A stretch of DNA of 61,382 nucleotides from assembly GCA_902798285.1 (NCBI GenBank), contig CADBVZ010000013.1:1-61382 (forward strand), given 5' to 3'. The notes under the pieces were generated by a model. The model saw nothing but the letters and a program-made list of their open reading frames with translations, ran no database searches and was not told the DNA's origin. Below, one piece after another: positions 1-8,334 of this stretch; within the stretch, counting starts at the first letter, position 1, and every line of letters starts with the position of its first letter. A program made the translations under genes and the position numbers. This stretch comes from an uncultured Prevotella sp. GTDB taxonomy: Bacteria; Bacteroidota; Bacteroidia; Bacteroidales; Bacteroidaceae.

Positions 1-12
1 GATTAAAAGGAA

Positions 13-37
13 TGAGCCCGGTACAATACCGAGCTCA
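13..37. repeat. Hairpin A, related to hairpin B at 1316-1343
   Basis: TGAGCCCGGTA (13-23) and TACCGAGCTCA (27-37) form an 11-bp stem with one C-A mismatch and a 3-nt loop. The minus-strand form resembles the hairpin at 1316-1343; both contain TGAGCTCG followed by a GGGC half. It lies 156 bp downstream of a minus-strand promoter, so it would be part of a leftward transcript. It is not followed by a clear T-run, so an attenuator or leader structure is as likely as a terminator. Nothing coding is seen in 1-388. Confidence 0.5.
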
Positions 38-192
38 CTACCATAAAGAGATTAACAATTAACATTTAATTAAATGTCCAACTTTTCGGGTGCATGTCAC
101 ACTGAGGACTCCGTGAAACCTAAAACTATTTTATAATTTAAAACGTAGATAATAGGAATTGCGCATCACTGCGTGATATTTTAATGTGTATG

Positions 193-224
193 CAAAGGTA
201 CTGCTTTTATTTGGATTGCGCAAG
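193..224 (-). promoter_or_regulatory. Minus-strand promoter reading off the left edge
   Basis: On the minus strand the -33 element CTTG (221-224) is separated by exactly 20 bp from the -7 element TACCTTTG (193-200). This matches the Bacteroidetes TTTG/TAnnTTTG consensus. The downstream gene is probably outside the window, and the leader would exceed 190 nt and include hairpin A. Confidence 0.6.
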
Positions 225-280
225 ATTTACGTGTAAGTTTAACAATATTTTTAGAAAAGCAAAAATTATCTTGCAAAGGG

Positions 281-312
281 TTTGGTAGAGTCAGGGATTA
301 TTTGTAATTTTG
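281..312 (+). promoter_or_regulatory. Promoter of the ORF6N gene
   Basis: TTTG (281-284), a 20-bp spacer and TAATTTTG (305-312) form a full Bacteroidetes promoter. Transcription would start near 318, about 70 nt upstream of the ATG at 389. Confidence 0.7.
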
Positions 313-388
313 TAGGCGAAAAGCAATCCGTTAGCCATTGATGTAGTATAAACCCCAGCCAGAAATGGCTGTAAATAATTGATAATGA

Positions 389-1306
389 ATGGCTAATAAA
401 ATAGAAAATAAGAATAAGGAGGAAATAAATGAATTGGAAGTCACAAACCGTGACCTCCAAAAAATAAATATTGAGAGTCTTATCCGTACCATCCGTGGGC
501 AAAAAGTTATGGTTGATTTCGACCTTGCGATGCTCTATGGAGTCCTAAACAAACGCCTTAACGAACAGGTGAAACGTAACATAGAGCGTTTCCCTGATGA
601 CTTTATGTTTCAACTTACTAAAGAGGAGTGGAATATTTTGCGGTCGCAAATTGCGACCACAAAAAACCTATCGAAGATTAGGACACTTCCATATGCATTC
701 ACACGAAACGGCATAGGAATGCTGAGTAGTGTGTTGGGCTCTGAAACGGCTGTTGCCATGAATATTCGTATCATGCGTGCGTTTACTGCCAGCCAACAGA
801 TAATGGAAAGCAATGCGATATTGTTTAAGCGTGTGTTTCATCTTGAGCAGCATCAACAGGAAACCGATGAGAAAATTAATCTCCTAATGACTAAGATGGA
901 CGATCAATCTTCAAAGTTGCTGCCGGAACAGATATTCGCCATGGGATGCGTGTGGGATGCATGGGCTTATGTTTCTGATTTGGTAAGGAGTGCCAAACAG
1001 CGAATTGTGCTGATAGACAACTTCGTAGATGATCGCGTACTATCGCTGTTCGATAAACGGGGTGAGGGCGTAGAGGCGACGATCCATACTCGGTATAGTG
1101 AGACATTCCTGACTGACCTGAAGAAACATAATGACCAATATCGCGAGATCAAGTTCATTCAGTTGCCTCATAAGAATCACGACCGCTTTCTGATTATCGA
1201 CGATGATGTGTATCTGCTTGGTGCCAGCGTTAAAGATATGGGTGTTGGCATTTGTGCAGTCACAAAGATGCATACATCGCCAGAAACGATATTAGGATTG
1301 CTATAA
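389..1306 (+). CDS. ORF6N domain protein with C-terminal phospholipase D-like domain
   Basis: Residues about 28-133 form an ORF6N (KilA-N-like) DNA-binding domain, recognisable from GQKVMVDFDLAMLYGV and RFPDDFMFQLTKEEW. A helical linker (about 134-172) leads to a PLD-like region (about 185-290). That region contains HDRFLIID (264-271), which resembles half of an HKD motif with Arg in place of Lys. ORF6N proteins are common, scattered accessory genes in Bacteroidetes; the domain was first recognised in phage proteins. A DNA-binding head on a single PLD half-site suggests a nucleic-acid role, but this is inference. The ATG at 389 lies behind a good promoter. No phage genes lie next to it. Confidence 0.85.
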   Translation: MANKIENKNKEEINELEVTNRDLQKINIESLIRTIRGQKVMVDFDLAMLYGVLNKRLNEQVKRNIERFPDDFMFQLTKEEWNILRSQIATTKNLSKIRTLPYAFTRNGIGMLSSVLGSETAVAMNIRIMRAFTASQQIMESNAILFKRVFHLEQHQQETDEKINLLMTKMDDQSSKLLPEQIFAMGCVWDAWAYVSDLVRSAKQRIVLIDNFVDDRVLSLFDKRGEGVEATIHTRYSETFLTDLKKHNDQYREIKFIQLPHKNHDRFLIIDDDVYLLGASVKDMGVGICAVTKMHTSPETILGLL

Positions 1307-1315
1307 TAATACCAC

Positions 1316-1343
1316 ATTGGGCCCGCTTCCCAGCGAGCTCAAT
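1316..1343. repeat. Hairpin B downstream of the ORF6N gene
   Basis: ATTGGGCCCGCT (1316-1327) pairs with AGCGAGCTCAAT (1332-1343) over 12 positions with one wobble and one mismatch. It follows the ORF6N stop by 9 nt and could end that transcript, but no T-run follows on either strand. It also lies 71 bp downstream of a minus-strand promoter, the same arrangement as hairpin A. Confidence 0.5.
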
Positions 1344-1413
1344 GCGATAACAAACCAAAATAACAAATGAACTAACTAATTAACTAAAACCAAACACAAA
1401 TATGAAACTGGTG

Positions 1414-1445
1414 CAAAGTTACGCCGATTTCTACCTCCATCCAAA
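1414..1445 (-). promoter_or_regulatory. Minus-strand promoter facing the 3' end of the ORF6N gene
   Basis: On the minus strand, TTTG (1442-1445), a 20-bp spacer and TAACTTTG (1414-1421) make a complete promoter. No leftward gene follows, so the product would be an RNA containing hairpin B and possibly antisense to the ORF6N 3' end. The rest of the 1307-1617 gap is otherwise empty except for the rightward promoter at 1554-1585. Confidence 0.6.
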
Positions 1446-1553
1446 TAATCCCCATCATTTCTCTCCACTTCCTTGCGACTCCCACATCCTTTTGCGACAA
1501 ACCCTAAGATCATCCTCAATTCCTGTCGCAAAACTCACTTTTTAGGCGAATAA

Positions 1554-1585
1554 TTTGGAATTCTAAAAGTGTTTTCTTATCTTTG
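1554..1585 (+). promoter_or_regulatory. Promoter of the small lipoprotein gene
   Basis: TTTG (1554-1557), a 20-bp spacer and TATCTTTG (1578-1585) are followed by the ATG at 1618, giving a leader of about 25 nt. Confidence 0.75.
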
Positions 1586-1617
1586 CAATCAGAAATATAA
1601 CTTAAAACAATCTTGAA

Positions 1618-2106
1618 ATGAAAACAATTAGATTTATTGGAATAGTACTTCTTGTAGTACTTGTGAGTATTGGCTTCTCTGCTTGTAGTAGCAGTAGTAG
1701 TGATGATGTTGATAATGGCGTTGATCCTTCCGCATCAATCGTTGGTGTTTGGTACGTTAAATCTATTATCAGTTACGAATGGGATGCTGCTTCACAGAAA
1801 TTTGATATGTCAAAAGCTTCTAGTACCAAAAACTACAATGATTATGAGACTAAATATACTCATACATTCACAGAAATATCAAATGGTTATCAAGATAAAT
1901 ACACTGATGGATATGATGATTGGTACGGAATAAATGAATTAGTTCACCAAAGCGGGAATACTTATCAGCTTTACGATGTTCATAAGTCCAACAATAAAAA
2001 GGACATAGTTGGTAAGGCATACATTAAGTCGGTAGATAAAAATAGAATGGTTATAGAATATGAATGGACGGAAAACGAATATAATATAGTAACCTTCATG
2101 AGATAA
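1618..2106 (+). CDS. Small lipoprotein, lipocalin-like
   Basis: The 162-residue product begins with a lipoprotein signal peptide ending in GFSAC, with the lipidated Cys at residue 23, followed by a Ser/Asp-rich tether. The mature part starts with VGVWYVKSI, which resembles the first strand of lipocalin-like domains found in many Bacteroidetes lipoproteins, and is rich in Tyr, Asn and Lys. It is probably anchored in the outer membrane. No ligand or partner can be inferred. It has its own promoter and stands alone. Its base composition is more AT-rich than the next gene, which fits an accessory origin. Confidence 0.7.
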   Translation: MKTIRFIGIVLLVVLVSIGFSACSSSSSDDVDNGVDPSASIVGVWYVKSIISYEWDAASQKFDMSKASSTKNYNDYETKYTHTFTEISNGYQDKYTDGYDDWYGINELVHQSGNTYQLYDVHKSNNKKDIVGKAYIKSVDKNRMVIEYEWTENEYNIVTFMR

Positions 2107-2131
2107 TAATGTTTAAGTCAGTACGAAAGGC

Positions 2132-2275
2132 GGTGCCGCGATGGCCATCCAGGAAAACGGCACCAGCGATTTTGATTATTTCGCTATGCTAAGAGGATGG
2201 ACCCTCAGCCGCGATGGTATCGCGGAGAACTAAAAGGGACCCCCGCCGCTGCGAAGCGCCGGGGCTTGTTTGTTT
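2132..2275 (+). ncRNA. Hairpin-rich untranslated stretch, candidate structured RNA
   Basis: Four inverted repeats follow one another: GGTGCCG (2132-2138) with CGGCACC (2158-2164); AGCGA (2165-2169) with TCGCT (2181-2185); CCGCGAT (2209-2215) with ATCGCGG (2219-2225); and CCCCGCCGCT (2241-2250) with AGCGCCGGGG (2255-2264, one mismatch) followed by CTTGTTTGTTT, which resembles an intrinsic terminator. The 10-mer GCCGCGATGG occurs at 2135-2144 and 2208-2217, so ATCGCGG could pair with either copy. A 30-codon ATG frame (2141-2233) is also open here, so a decayed gene end is the alternative. It could instead be the 3' UTR of the lipoprotein gene. Confidence 0.4.
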
Positions 2276-2314
2276 ATATAATAGTTACTCACACTCGAGA
2301 AAACTCAAATAAAA

Positions 2315-2346
2315 TTTGGTTTTCTCCTCGTTTAATCGTATCTTTG
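2315..2346 (+). promoter_or_regulatory. Promoter of the secreted protein gene
   Basis: TTTG (2315-2318), a 20-bp spacer and TATCTTTG (2339-2346) precede the ATG at 2380. This promoter decides the start of the next gene, because an in-frame extension back to 2197 would begin upstream of it. Confidence 0.8.
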
Positions 2347-2379
2347 CGCCCAGTAAATCAGTCAAAAACCGGAAGAATT

Positions 2380-3063
2380 ATGGAAAAGATGAAGAGAATA
2401 ATAGTAGTGGCCGTGATGGCAGTGATGAGTTGCATGACGGCTGCGGCGCAGGAGAGTGTGTATGATGGTAGCACCAGTCTGGTGGACATTAGTAACCAAT
2501 GGGAGGGCGAAACGCTGAGGGGCGCGGCCGACGGAACACTCATTGGCATGCTGGACTGCTTTAACAAAAGATGGCCCACATGGATGGTGACGCATGCTCT
2601 GAAGACGATGAGGAAGGGACTGAAGGTGGAGCGTTATGGCGAGAGGCTGCCTAGCGTATTCTATGATCCTAAGAACGGCTGGGTGGACGTGTCGTCGAAC
2701 GCGATGAACAAGGAGTTTATGCACGTGTGCTACTGGAGGCGTACGAACGGGCACAGGCTGCTGGCGATCTATCTCGGTAAGCCCGTGGATCCCTGCCTAC
2801 ATTTCGTGTGCTTCTACGACTACGATCCGCAGAAGCATATCCTGACGCCGGAGACTCATATCATTGACGGATTCAAGACAACGAAGGACAGGAAGTTCTA
2901 TTATAATCTGCCAGAGGAGGGTAAGGAGATGACGATCTCGGAATCAAGTGAGCGAGGACATTTTGTTCACACCTTCGGATGGGACGGGATGAAGCCGGTG
3001 TACCAGAAGACGGAGGAAATCGTGGATTTCGCCGACGGCGAACACTGCGACGAAGATGAATAA
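2380..3063 (+). CDS. Secreted protein of unknown function
   Basis: The 227-residue product starts with a typical Sec signal peptide (MEKMKRIIVVAVMAVMS to a cleavage site near AAAQ). The mature protein has no domain I recognise. It contains many aromatic residues, four Cys and an acidic C-terminus (GEHCDEDE). The reading frame is open upstream to 2197, but I chose 2380 because it gives the signal peptide and lies just after the promoter. It ends 6 nt before a strong terminator shared with the convergent dcuB. Confidence 0.7.
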   Translation: MEKMKRIIVVAVMAVMSCMTAAAQESVYDGSTSLVDISNQWEGETLRGAADGTLIGMLDCFNKRWPTWMVTHALKTMRKGLKVERYGERLPSVFYDPKNGWVDVSSNAMNKEFMHVCYWRRTNGHRLLAIYLGKPVDPCLHFVCFYDYDPQKHILTPETHIIDGFKTTKDRKFYYNLPEEGKEMTISESSERGHFVHTFGWDGMKPVYQKTEEIVDFADGEHCDEDE

Positions 3064-3069
3064 AAAAAA

Positions 3070-3100
3070 CCTCCCCAACCGGGGAGGCTTTTTTATTTTT
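3070..3100. terminator. Bidirectional terminator between the secreted protein gene and dcuB
   Basis: CCTCCCC (3070-3076) and GGGGAGG (3081-3087) form a perfect 7-bp stem with a 4-nt loop. It is flanked by an A-run on the left and a T-run on the right, so it can serve both convergent genes. Confidence 0.9.
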
Positions 3101-4547
3101 AATAGAATATCATCGAGAGTGCGTAGGCCACGAGGGTGGAGACGAATACGCTGATAAGGCCTGGCATCATGAACGAGTGGTTCAAGAGGTACTTACCAAT
3201 CACCGTGGTGCCCGAGCGGTCGAAGTTGACGGTAGCAATATCGCTGGGGTAGTTGGGGATGAAGAAGTAACCATAAACGGCAGGCAGCACACCCAACAGC
3301 ACTGGTCCAGGGATGCCCAGCTTATAAGCCAGCGGCAGCATGGATACCACCACAGCGCCCTGAGAGTTGATGAGCACTGACACCAGGAAGAACACAATAG
3401 CGATACTCCAAGGATAAGCCTTCACGATATCCTCGAGCATGACCTGAATCTCGGCCATGTAGTTAGAGAAATAGGTGTCGGCCATCCAGGCGATACCATA
3501 GATAGCTACAACGGCCACCATACCTGACTGCCATACTGGACCAGCCACAGCCTTCTTAGGAGTAGCCTTACAGAAGATAATCATGAGGGCGGCAGCTGAG
3601 ATCATGACAATCTGGATGACGAGGTTCATCTTGAGGCCAGCCGTTCCCTTCTCAGTGAATCCTTCGGCCACAACACCGGCCTTAGCCAGAGCGGCAGCAG
3701 TGATCTTAGTGCCATCGGCCATCACAAAGTCTTCGGCTCCCTTAATGGCCTTGATAGTGGGATAAGATGGCAGAATCTCGGGCAGAGCAGCGAGGACAAC
3801 GATGACGGCAAGGGCGCCGAGGAAGATAAATACGGCATTCTTGGCCGACTGCGGGATCTGCTTGTCGAGCGTGGTGGCAGAAGAACCGTAGATGTATTCG
3901 CGCTGAACGGGATCGGCAATCTTCTTCTGGAACTCAGGATCCTTGTCGAGGTCGAGACCACGATGGTAAGAAGCAGCGGCTGCACACATCAATCCGCAAA
4001 CGCAAGCGGGGATGGAAACCATCAGCACGCGAGGAATGGTGATGTCGAAGTGGTTGGCGTTAGAAATGGTAACGAAGGCCACAACGGCGGCAGCGATGGG
4101 CGAACAGGTGATACCTACCTGAGAGGCGATGGAAGCCACACCACAGGGGCGCTCAGGACGGATGCCCTTCTTCAGCGCAATGTCGCAGATAATAGGCATG
4201 AGGGTGTAAACTACGTGACCCGTACCTACCAGCACCGTCAGGAAGAAAGTGGTGAGCGGGGCAAAGAAAGTGATGTGGTCAGGATGCTTACGCAGCATCT
4301 TCTCGGCTATCTGGATCAACCAGTCCATACCGCCGGAGGCCTGCATTATGCCGGCGCAGGTTACGGCGGCGATGATGATGTAAATCACATCGGTAGGAGG
4401 TGTGCCTGGCTTGAGTCCGAATCCGAACACAAGAATGGCAAGACCGATACCGGAAATGGCTCCCAAGGCAAGACTGCCATAACGCGAGCCTACCCACAGC
4501 GCTCCAAGAACGATGATGAGCTGCAGAATCATTGAAAATGTAATCAT
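3099..4547 (-). CDS. dcuB: Anaerobic C4-dicarboxylate transporter DcuB
   Basis: This inner-membrane carrier exchanges fumarate, succinate, malate or aspartate and supports fumarate respiration and succinate export. The 482-residue product is hydrophobic throughout and matches DcuB closely in GTGHVVYT, GIRPERP, RGLDLDKDPEFQKK, AWMADTYF and NYPSDIATVNFDRSGTT. It is longer than the roughly 445 residues usual for the family because of an extra stretch at about residues 268-310 with the hydrophilic segment EDFVMADGTKITAAALAK. It is transcribed alone towards a shared terminator. A minus-strand -7-like TATTTTTG lies at 4587-4594, but a -33 element is not clear. Confidence 0.93.
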   Translation of the reverse strand: MITFSMILQLIIVLGALWVGSRYGSLALGAISGIGLAILVFGFGLKPGTPPTDVIYIIIAAVTCAGIMQASGGMDWLIQIAEKMLRKHPDHITFFAPLTTFFLTVLVGTGHVVYTLMPIICDIALKKGIRPERPCGVASIASQVGITCSPIAAAVVAFVTISNANHFDITIPRVLMVSIPACVCGLMCAAAASYHRGLDLDKDPEFQKKIADPVQREYIYGSSATTLDKQIPQSAKNAVFIFLGALAVIVVLAALPEILPSYPTIKAIKGAEDFVMADGTKITAAALAKAGVVAEGFTEKGTAGLKMNLVIQIVMISAAALMIIFCKATPKKAVAGPVWQSGMVAVVAIYGIAWMADTYFSNYMAEIQVMLEDIVKAYPWSIAIVFFLVSVLINSQGAVVVSMLPLAYKLGIPGPVLLGVLPAVYGYFFIPNYPSDIATVNFDRSGTTVIGKYLLNHSFMMPGLISVFVSTLVAYALSMIFY

Positions 4548-4654
4548 AAGCTTAAGTTTTTAAGTTATTTAGTGAATTATCTGCTGCAAAAATATATAAA
4601 TTATTTGAAATAAAGCACTTTTTGGGCAGAAATATTAAAAAAAACTATTTCCTT

Positions 4655-4685
4655 ATTGTTAAGTCGATTATTTTTAGTACCTTTG
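4655..4685 (+). promoter_or_regulatory. Promoter of the ileS cluster
   Basis: ATTG (4655-4658), a 19-bp spacer and TACCTTTG (4678-4685) lie 50 bp upstream of the ileS ATG. The leader is A-rich with repeated AAAGGTAAAAAAG-type units. Confidence 0.7.
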
Positions 4686-4734
4686 CACCCCAAATAAATA
4701 AAGGTAAAAAAGTAAAAAGGTAAAAAAGAGAGAT

Positions 4735-7700
4735 ATGGCTAAGAAATTTGCCGAGCATAGTGGGTTGAATCTGACCCAGACGAACAACGACATCCTGGAG
4801 ATGTGGAGAGAGAAGAATGTGTTCTGGCGCTCTGTGGAAGAGCGTGAGGGCTGTCCGCAGTTTGTATTCTTTGAGGGTCCTCCCTCGGCCAACGGACATC
4901 CTGGCATTCACCACGTGCTGGCTCGTACCATTAAGGATACCTTCAACCGCTACAAGACGATGAAGGGTTTCCAGGTGAAGCGTAAGGCTGGTTGGGATAC
5001 ACACGGACTGCCCGTAGAGCTGGGCGTGGAGAAGGAACTGGGTATCACCAAGGCCGATATCGACAATAAGGCTTCGGATAAGTACATCTCGACGGAGGAC
5101 TACAACAAGAAGTGTCGCGAGAACGTGATGATGTTCACCCAGGAATGGCGCGACCTGACGGAGAAGATGGGTTACTTCGTGGATCTGGACAATCCGTATA
5201 TCACTTACGACAACAAGTATATCGAGACGCTGTGGTGGTTGCTGCAGCAGTTCTATAAGAAGGGTTTGCTCTATAAGGGCTATACCATTCAGCCGTATTC
5301 ACCCGCCGCAGGTACAGGTCTGAGTTCACACGAGCTGAACCAGCCGGGTTGCTATCGCGACGTGAAGGATACCACCGTAACGGCGCTGTTCAAGGCCCTG
5401 AATCCTAAGGAGGAGTGGACCAAATGGGGCGAGCCTTACTTCGTGGCATGGACCACAACCCCATGGACTCTGCCCTCGAACACAGCACTCTGCGTAGGTC
5501 CGAAGATTGACTACGTGGCTGTGGAGACCTATAATGCCTATAACGGTGAGAAGATCACCATCATTCTGGCTGAGAGCCGACTGAATGCTTACCTCGCTCC
5601 AGAGGGCAACATTACCGACGGCGACGAGATGCCTGAATATAATAAAGGTGAGAAGTTCGTGCCTTATCGCATCGTGGGCCGCTATACCGGTGAGGAGCTG
5701 GTGGGTCTGAAGTATCAGCAGCTGATGCCTTGGGTGAAGCCCTCGGCTAAGCTCGACCAGAATGCTGCCGACTATGTGAAGGCGTATGCAGAGGCTCATC
5801 CTGAGAAAGTATTTACAGGCGAGAACGGCAAAGATCAGTTTGTAGAGATGGAGAGTGAGGCTTTCCGCGTGATTCCTGGCGACTACGTAACCACTGAGGA
5901 TGGTGCCGGTATCGTGCATATCGCACCTACATTCGGTGCCGACGACGCCAAGGTGGCCAAGGATGCTCACATACCAAGCCTCTTCCTTATTAATAAAAAA
6001 GGTGAAACACGTCCGATGGTTGACCTGCAGGGTAAGTACTACGTGATGGACGAGCTGGACGATAACTTCGTGAAGAACTGCGTAAACGTAGAGGGCTATA
6101 GCCACCACGCCGGCGACTACGTGAAGAACGCCTATGCACCAGAGTTCAACAAGGACGGCAAGTACGACGAGCAGGCTGCAGCCAAGGCTGAGGACCTGAA
6201 CATCGTGATCTGTATGGAGATGAAGCAGGAGGGTACGGCGCTGAAGATTGAGAAGCACGTACACAACTATCCTCACTGCTGGCGTACGGACAAGCCCGTG
6301 CTCTACTATCCGCTTGACTCGTGGTTCATCCGCTCAACGGCGAAGAAGGACCGTATGTTCGAGCTGAACAAGACCATCAACTGGCAGCCCGAGAGCACAG
6401 GTACAGGCCGTTTTGGCAATTGGCTGGAGAACCTGAACGACTGGAATCTGAGCCGTTCACGTTTCTGGGGCACACCGCTGCCCATCTGGCGCGACGAGGA
6501 CGGCAAGGAAATCTGCATCGGAAGCGTAGAGGAACTCTACAACGAGATAGAGAAGGCTGTTAAGGCTGGATTCATGGCTTCGAACCCGCTGAAGGACAAC
6601 GGATTCGTGCCTGGCGACATGAGCAAGGAGAACTATGACAAGATCGACCTGCATCGCCCATACGTAGACCACATCGTGCTGGTATCAGAGAGCGGCAAGC
6701 CCATGAAGCGCGAGAGCGACCTGATTGACGTGTGGTTCGATTCTGGTTCGATGCCTTATGCTCAGATTCACTATCCTTTCGAGAATAAGGAGCTGATTGA
6801 CAAGGGCATCGCCTTCCCATGCGACTTCATCAACGAGGGTGTGGACCAGACCCGTGGTTGGTTCTTCACCCTGCACGCCATCGCTACGATGATATTCGAC
6901 TCTGTGGCCTTCAAGAATGTGATTTCTTCTGGCTTGGTGCTCGATGCTAAGGGTAATAAGATGTCGAAGCACGTGGGTAACGTGGTGAACCCATTCGATA
7001 TGATAGGCAAGTACGGTAGCGATGCTGTACGCCTGTATATGATGACCAACTCAGAGCCTTGGGACAACCTGAAGTTCGATCCCGAGGGCGTGGATGAGGT
7101 GCGCCGTAAGTTCTTCGGCACCTTATATAATACGTATAGCTTCTTTGCACTGTATGCTAATGTGGATGGTTTCGACCCGACGGCAGCACAGGTGGCATTC
7201 GAGAAGCGTCCTGAGATTGACCGCTGGATTCTGTCGTGCCTCAACACGCTGATCAAGGGTGTGGAGAAGGAGTTGGACGGATATGATCCAACACGTGCCG
7301 GAAGACTGATCGATGCCTTCGTGAACGATGACCTCTCGAACTGGTTCGTACGCCTGAACCGCAAACGTTTCTGGGGTAAGGAGATGAGCGAGGATAAGCT
7401 CTCGGCTTATCAGACACTCTATACCTGCCTGATGACAGTAGCCAAGCTGCTGGCTCCGTTTGCTCCGTTCTATGCCGACCAGCTGTATAAGGACCTGGGT
7501 GGTGAGCTTGACTCTGTACACCTGGATAAGTTCCCCGTAGCCGACGAGAGTCAGATAGACAAGGATCTGGAGGCTCGCATGGAGATGGCTCAGAAGATTA
7601 CCTCGATGGTACTGGCTCTGCGCCGTAAGGTAAATATAAAAGTGCGCCAGCCGCTGCAGGCCATCATGATTCCTGCTGTAGACGCTGAACAGAAGAAGCA

Positions 7701-8295
7701 CATTGAGGCTGTGAAGGACCTGATTATGAACGAGGTGAACGTGAAGGAACTCCGTTTCGTAGAGGGTGCCGGCGTGCTGGTGAAGAAGGTGAAGTGTAAC
7801 TTCCGTACGATGGGTAAGAAGTTCGGTAAGCTCATGAAGAGTGTGGCTGCCGCTATGGACGGCCTGAGTCAGGAGCAGATAGCTGAACTGGAGCAGAAGG
7901 GTACCATCGGTATCAATGTGGAGGGTCAGGACATCACTGTAGAGGCTGTGGATGTGGAGATCATCAGCGAGGATATTCCCGGATGGCTGGTGGCCAACGA
8001 GGGTAACCTGACTGTGGCTCTCGAGGTGGAACTGACCGACGAGTTGAAGAACGAGGGTATGGCCCGCGAGCTGATCAACCGCATTCAGAACATCCGTAAG
8101 GAGAGCGGACTGGAGATTACCGACCGCATCAACGTAACGCTGGCTCCGAACGACGATGTGAAGAAGGCCGTAGACAGCTTTGCCGACTACATCAAGACAC
8201 AGGTTCTGGCTGACGATATCAAGCTGGAAGTGAATGACGGTCAGGAAGTTGACTTCGATGACTTCAAGCTGAACATCAAGGTGGAAAAGAATTAA
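4735..8295 (+). CDS. ileS: Isoleucyl-tRNA synthetase
   Basis: This class I synthetase charges tRNA-Ile in the cytoplasm. The 1186-residue protein carries the HIGH-type signature HPGIHH at residues 55-60, the CP1 editing region with TTPWTLPSNTA, and the KMSKS-type signature at residues 742-746, here KMSKH. The anticodon-binding domain follows (DRWILSCLNTLI onward), with a long C-terminal extension. The length fits the long, eukaryote-like IleRS class rather than the roughly 940-residue E. coli class. It is the first gene of a rightward cluster ending at 14219. Confidence 0.97.
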   Translation: MAKKFAEHSGLNLTQTNNDILEMWREKNVFWRSVEEREGCPQFVFFEGPPSANGHPGIHHVLARTIKDTFNRYKTMKGFQVKRKAGWDTHGLPVELGVEKELGITKADIDNKASDKYISTEDYNKKCRENVMMFTQEWRDLTEKMGYFVDLDNPYITYDNKYIETLWWLLQQFYKKGLLYKGYTIQPYSPAAGTGLSSHELNQPGCYRDVKDTTVTALFKALNPKEEWTKWGEPYFVAWTTTPWTLPSNTALCVGPKIDYVAVETYNAYNGEKITIILAESRLNAYLAPEGNITDGDEMPEYNKGEKFVPYRIVGRYTGEELVGLKYQQLMPWVKPSAKLDQNAADYVKAYAEAHPEKVFTGENGKDQFVEMESEAFRVIPGDYVTTEDGAGIVHIAPTFGADDAKVAKDAHIPSLFLINKKGETRPMVDLQGKYYVMDELDDNFVKNCVNVEGYSHHAGDYVKNAYAPEFNKDGKYDEQAAAKAEDLNIVICMEMKQEGTALKIEKHVHNYPHCWRTDKPVLYYPLDSWFIRSTAKKDRMFELNKTINWQPESTGTGRFGNWLENLNDWNLSRSRFWGTPLPIWRDEDGKEICIGSVEELYNEIEKAVKAGFMASNPLKDNGFVPGDMSKENYDKIDLHRPYVDHIVLVSESGKPMKRESDLIDVWFDSGSMPYAQIHYPFENKELIDKGIAFPCDFINEGVDQTRGWFFTLHAIATMIFDSVAFKNVISSGLVLDAKGNKMSKHVGNVVNPFDMIGKYGSDAVRLYMMTNSEPWDNLKFDPEGVDEVRRKFFGTLYNTYSFFALYANVDGFDPTAAQVAFEKRPEIDRWILSCLNTLIKGVEKELDGYDPTRAGRLIDAFVNDDLSNWFVRLNRKRFWGKEMSEDKLSAYQTLYTCLMTVAKLLAPFAPFYADQLYKDLGGELDSVHLDKFPVADESQIDKDLEARMEMAQKITSMVLALRRKVNIKVRQPLQAIMIPAVDAEQKKHIEAVKDLIMNEVNVKELRFVEGAGVLVKKVKCNFRTMGKKFGKLMKSVAAAMDGLSQEQIAELEQKGTIGINVEGQDITVEAVDVEIISEDIPGWLVANEGNLTVALEVELTDELKNEGMARELINRIQNIRKESGLEITDRINVTLAPNDDVKKAVDSFADYIKTQVLADDIKLEVNDGQEVDFDDFKLNIKVEKN

Positions 8296-8334
8296 AAACA
8301 AATAAAATCAAAATAACATTAACTTTCAAGACTT

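Noticed and set aside
2197-2379. N-terminal extension of the secreted protein gene
   Set aside because: The extra 61 codons start upstream of the promoter at 2315-2346 and would bury the signal peptide; the hairpins in this stretch fit RNA structure or a terminator better.
5326-6276. Long open frame on the minus strand inside ileS
   Set aside because: It is the antisense shadow of a strongly biased coding sequence; the product is low-complexity His/Leu/Val and has no domain.
7123-8301. 392-codon minus-strand frame opposite the 3' half of ileS
   Set aside because: It is antisense to conserved IleRS motifs and has no promoter or recognisable domain.
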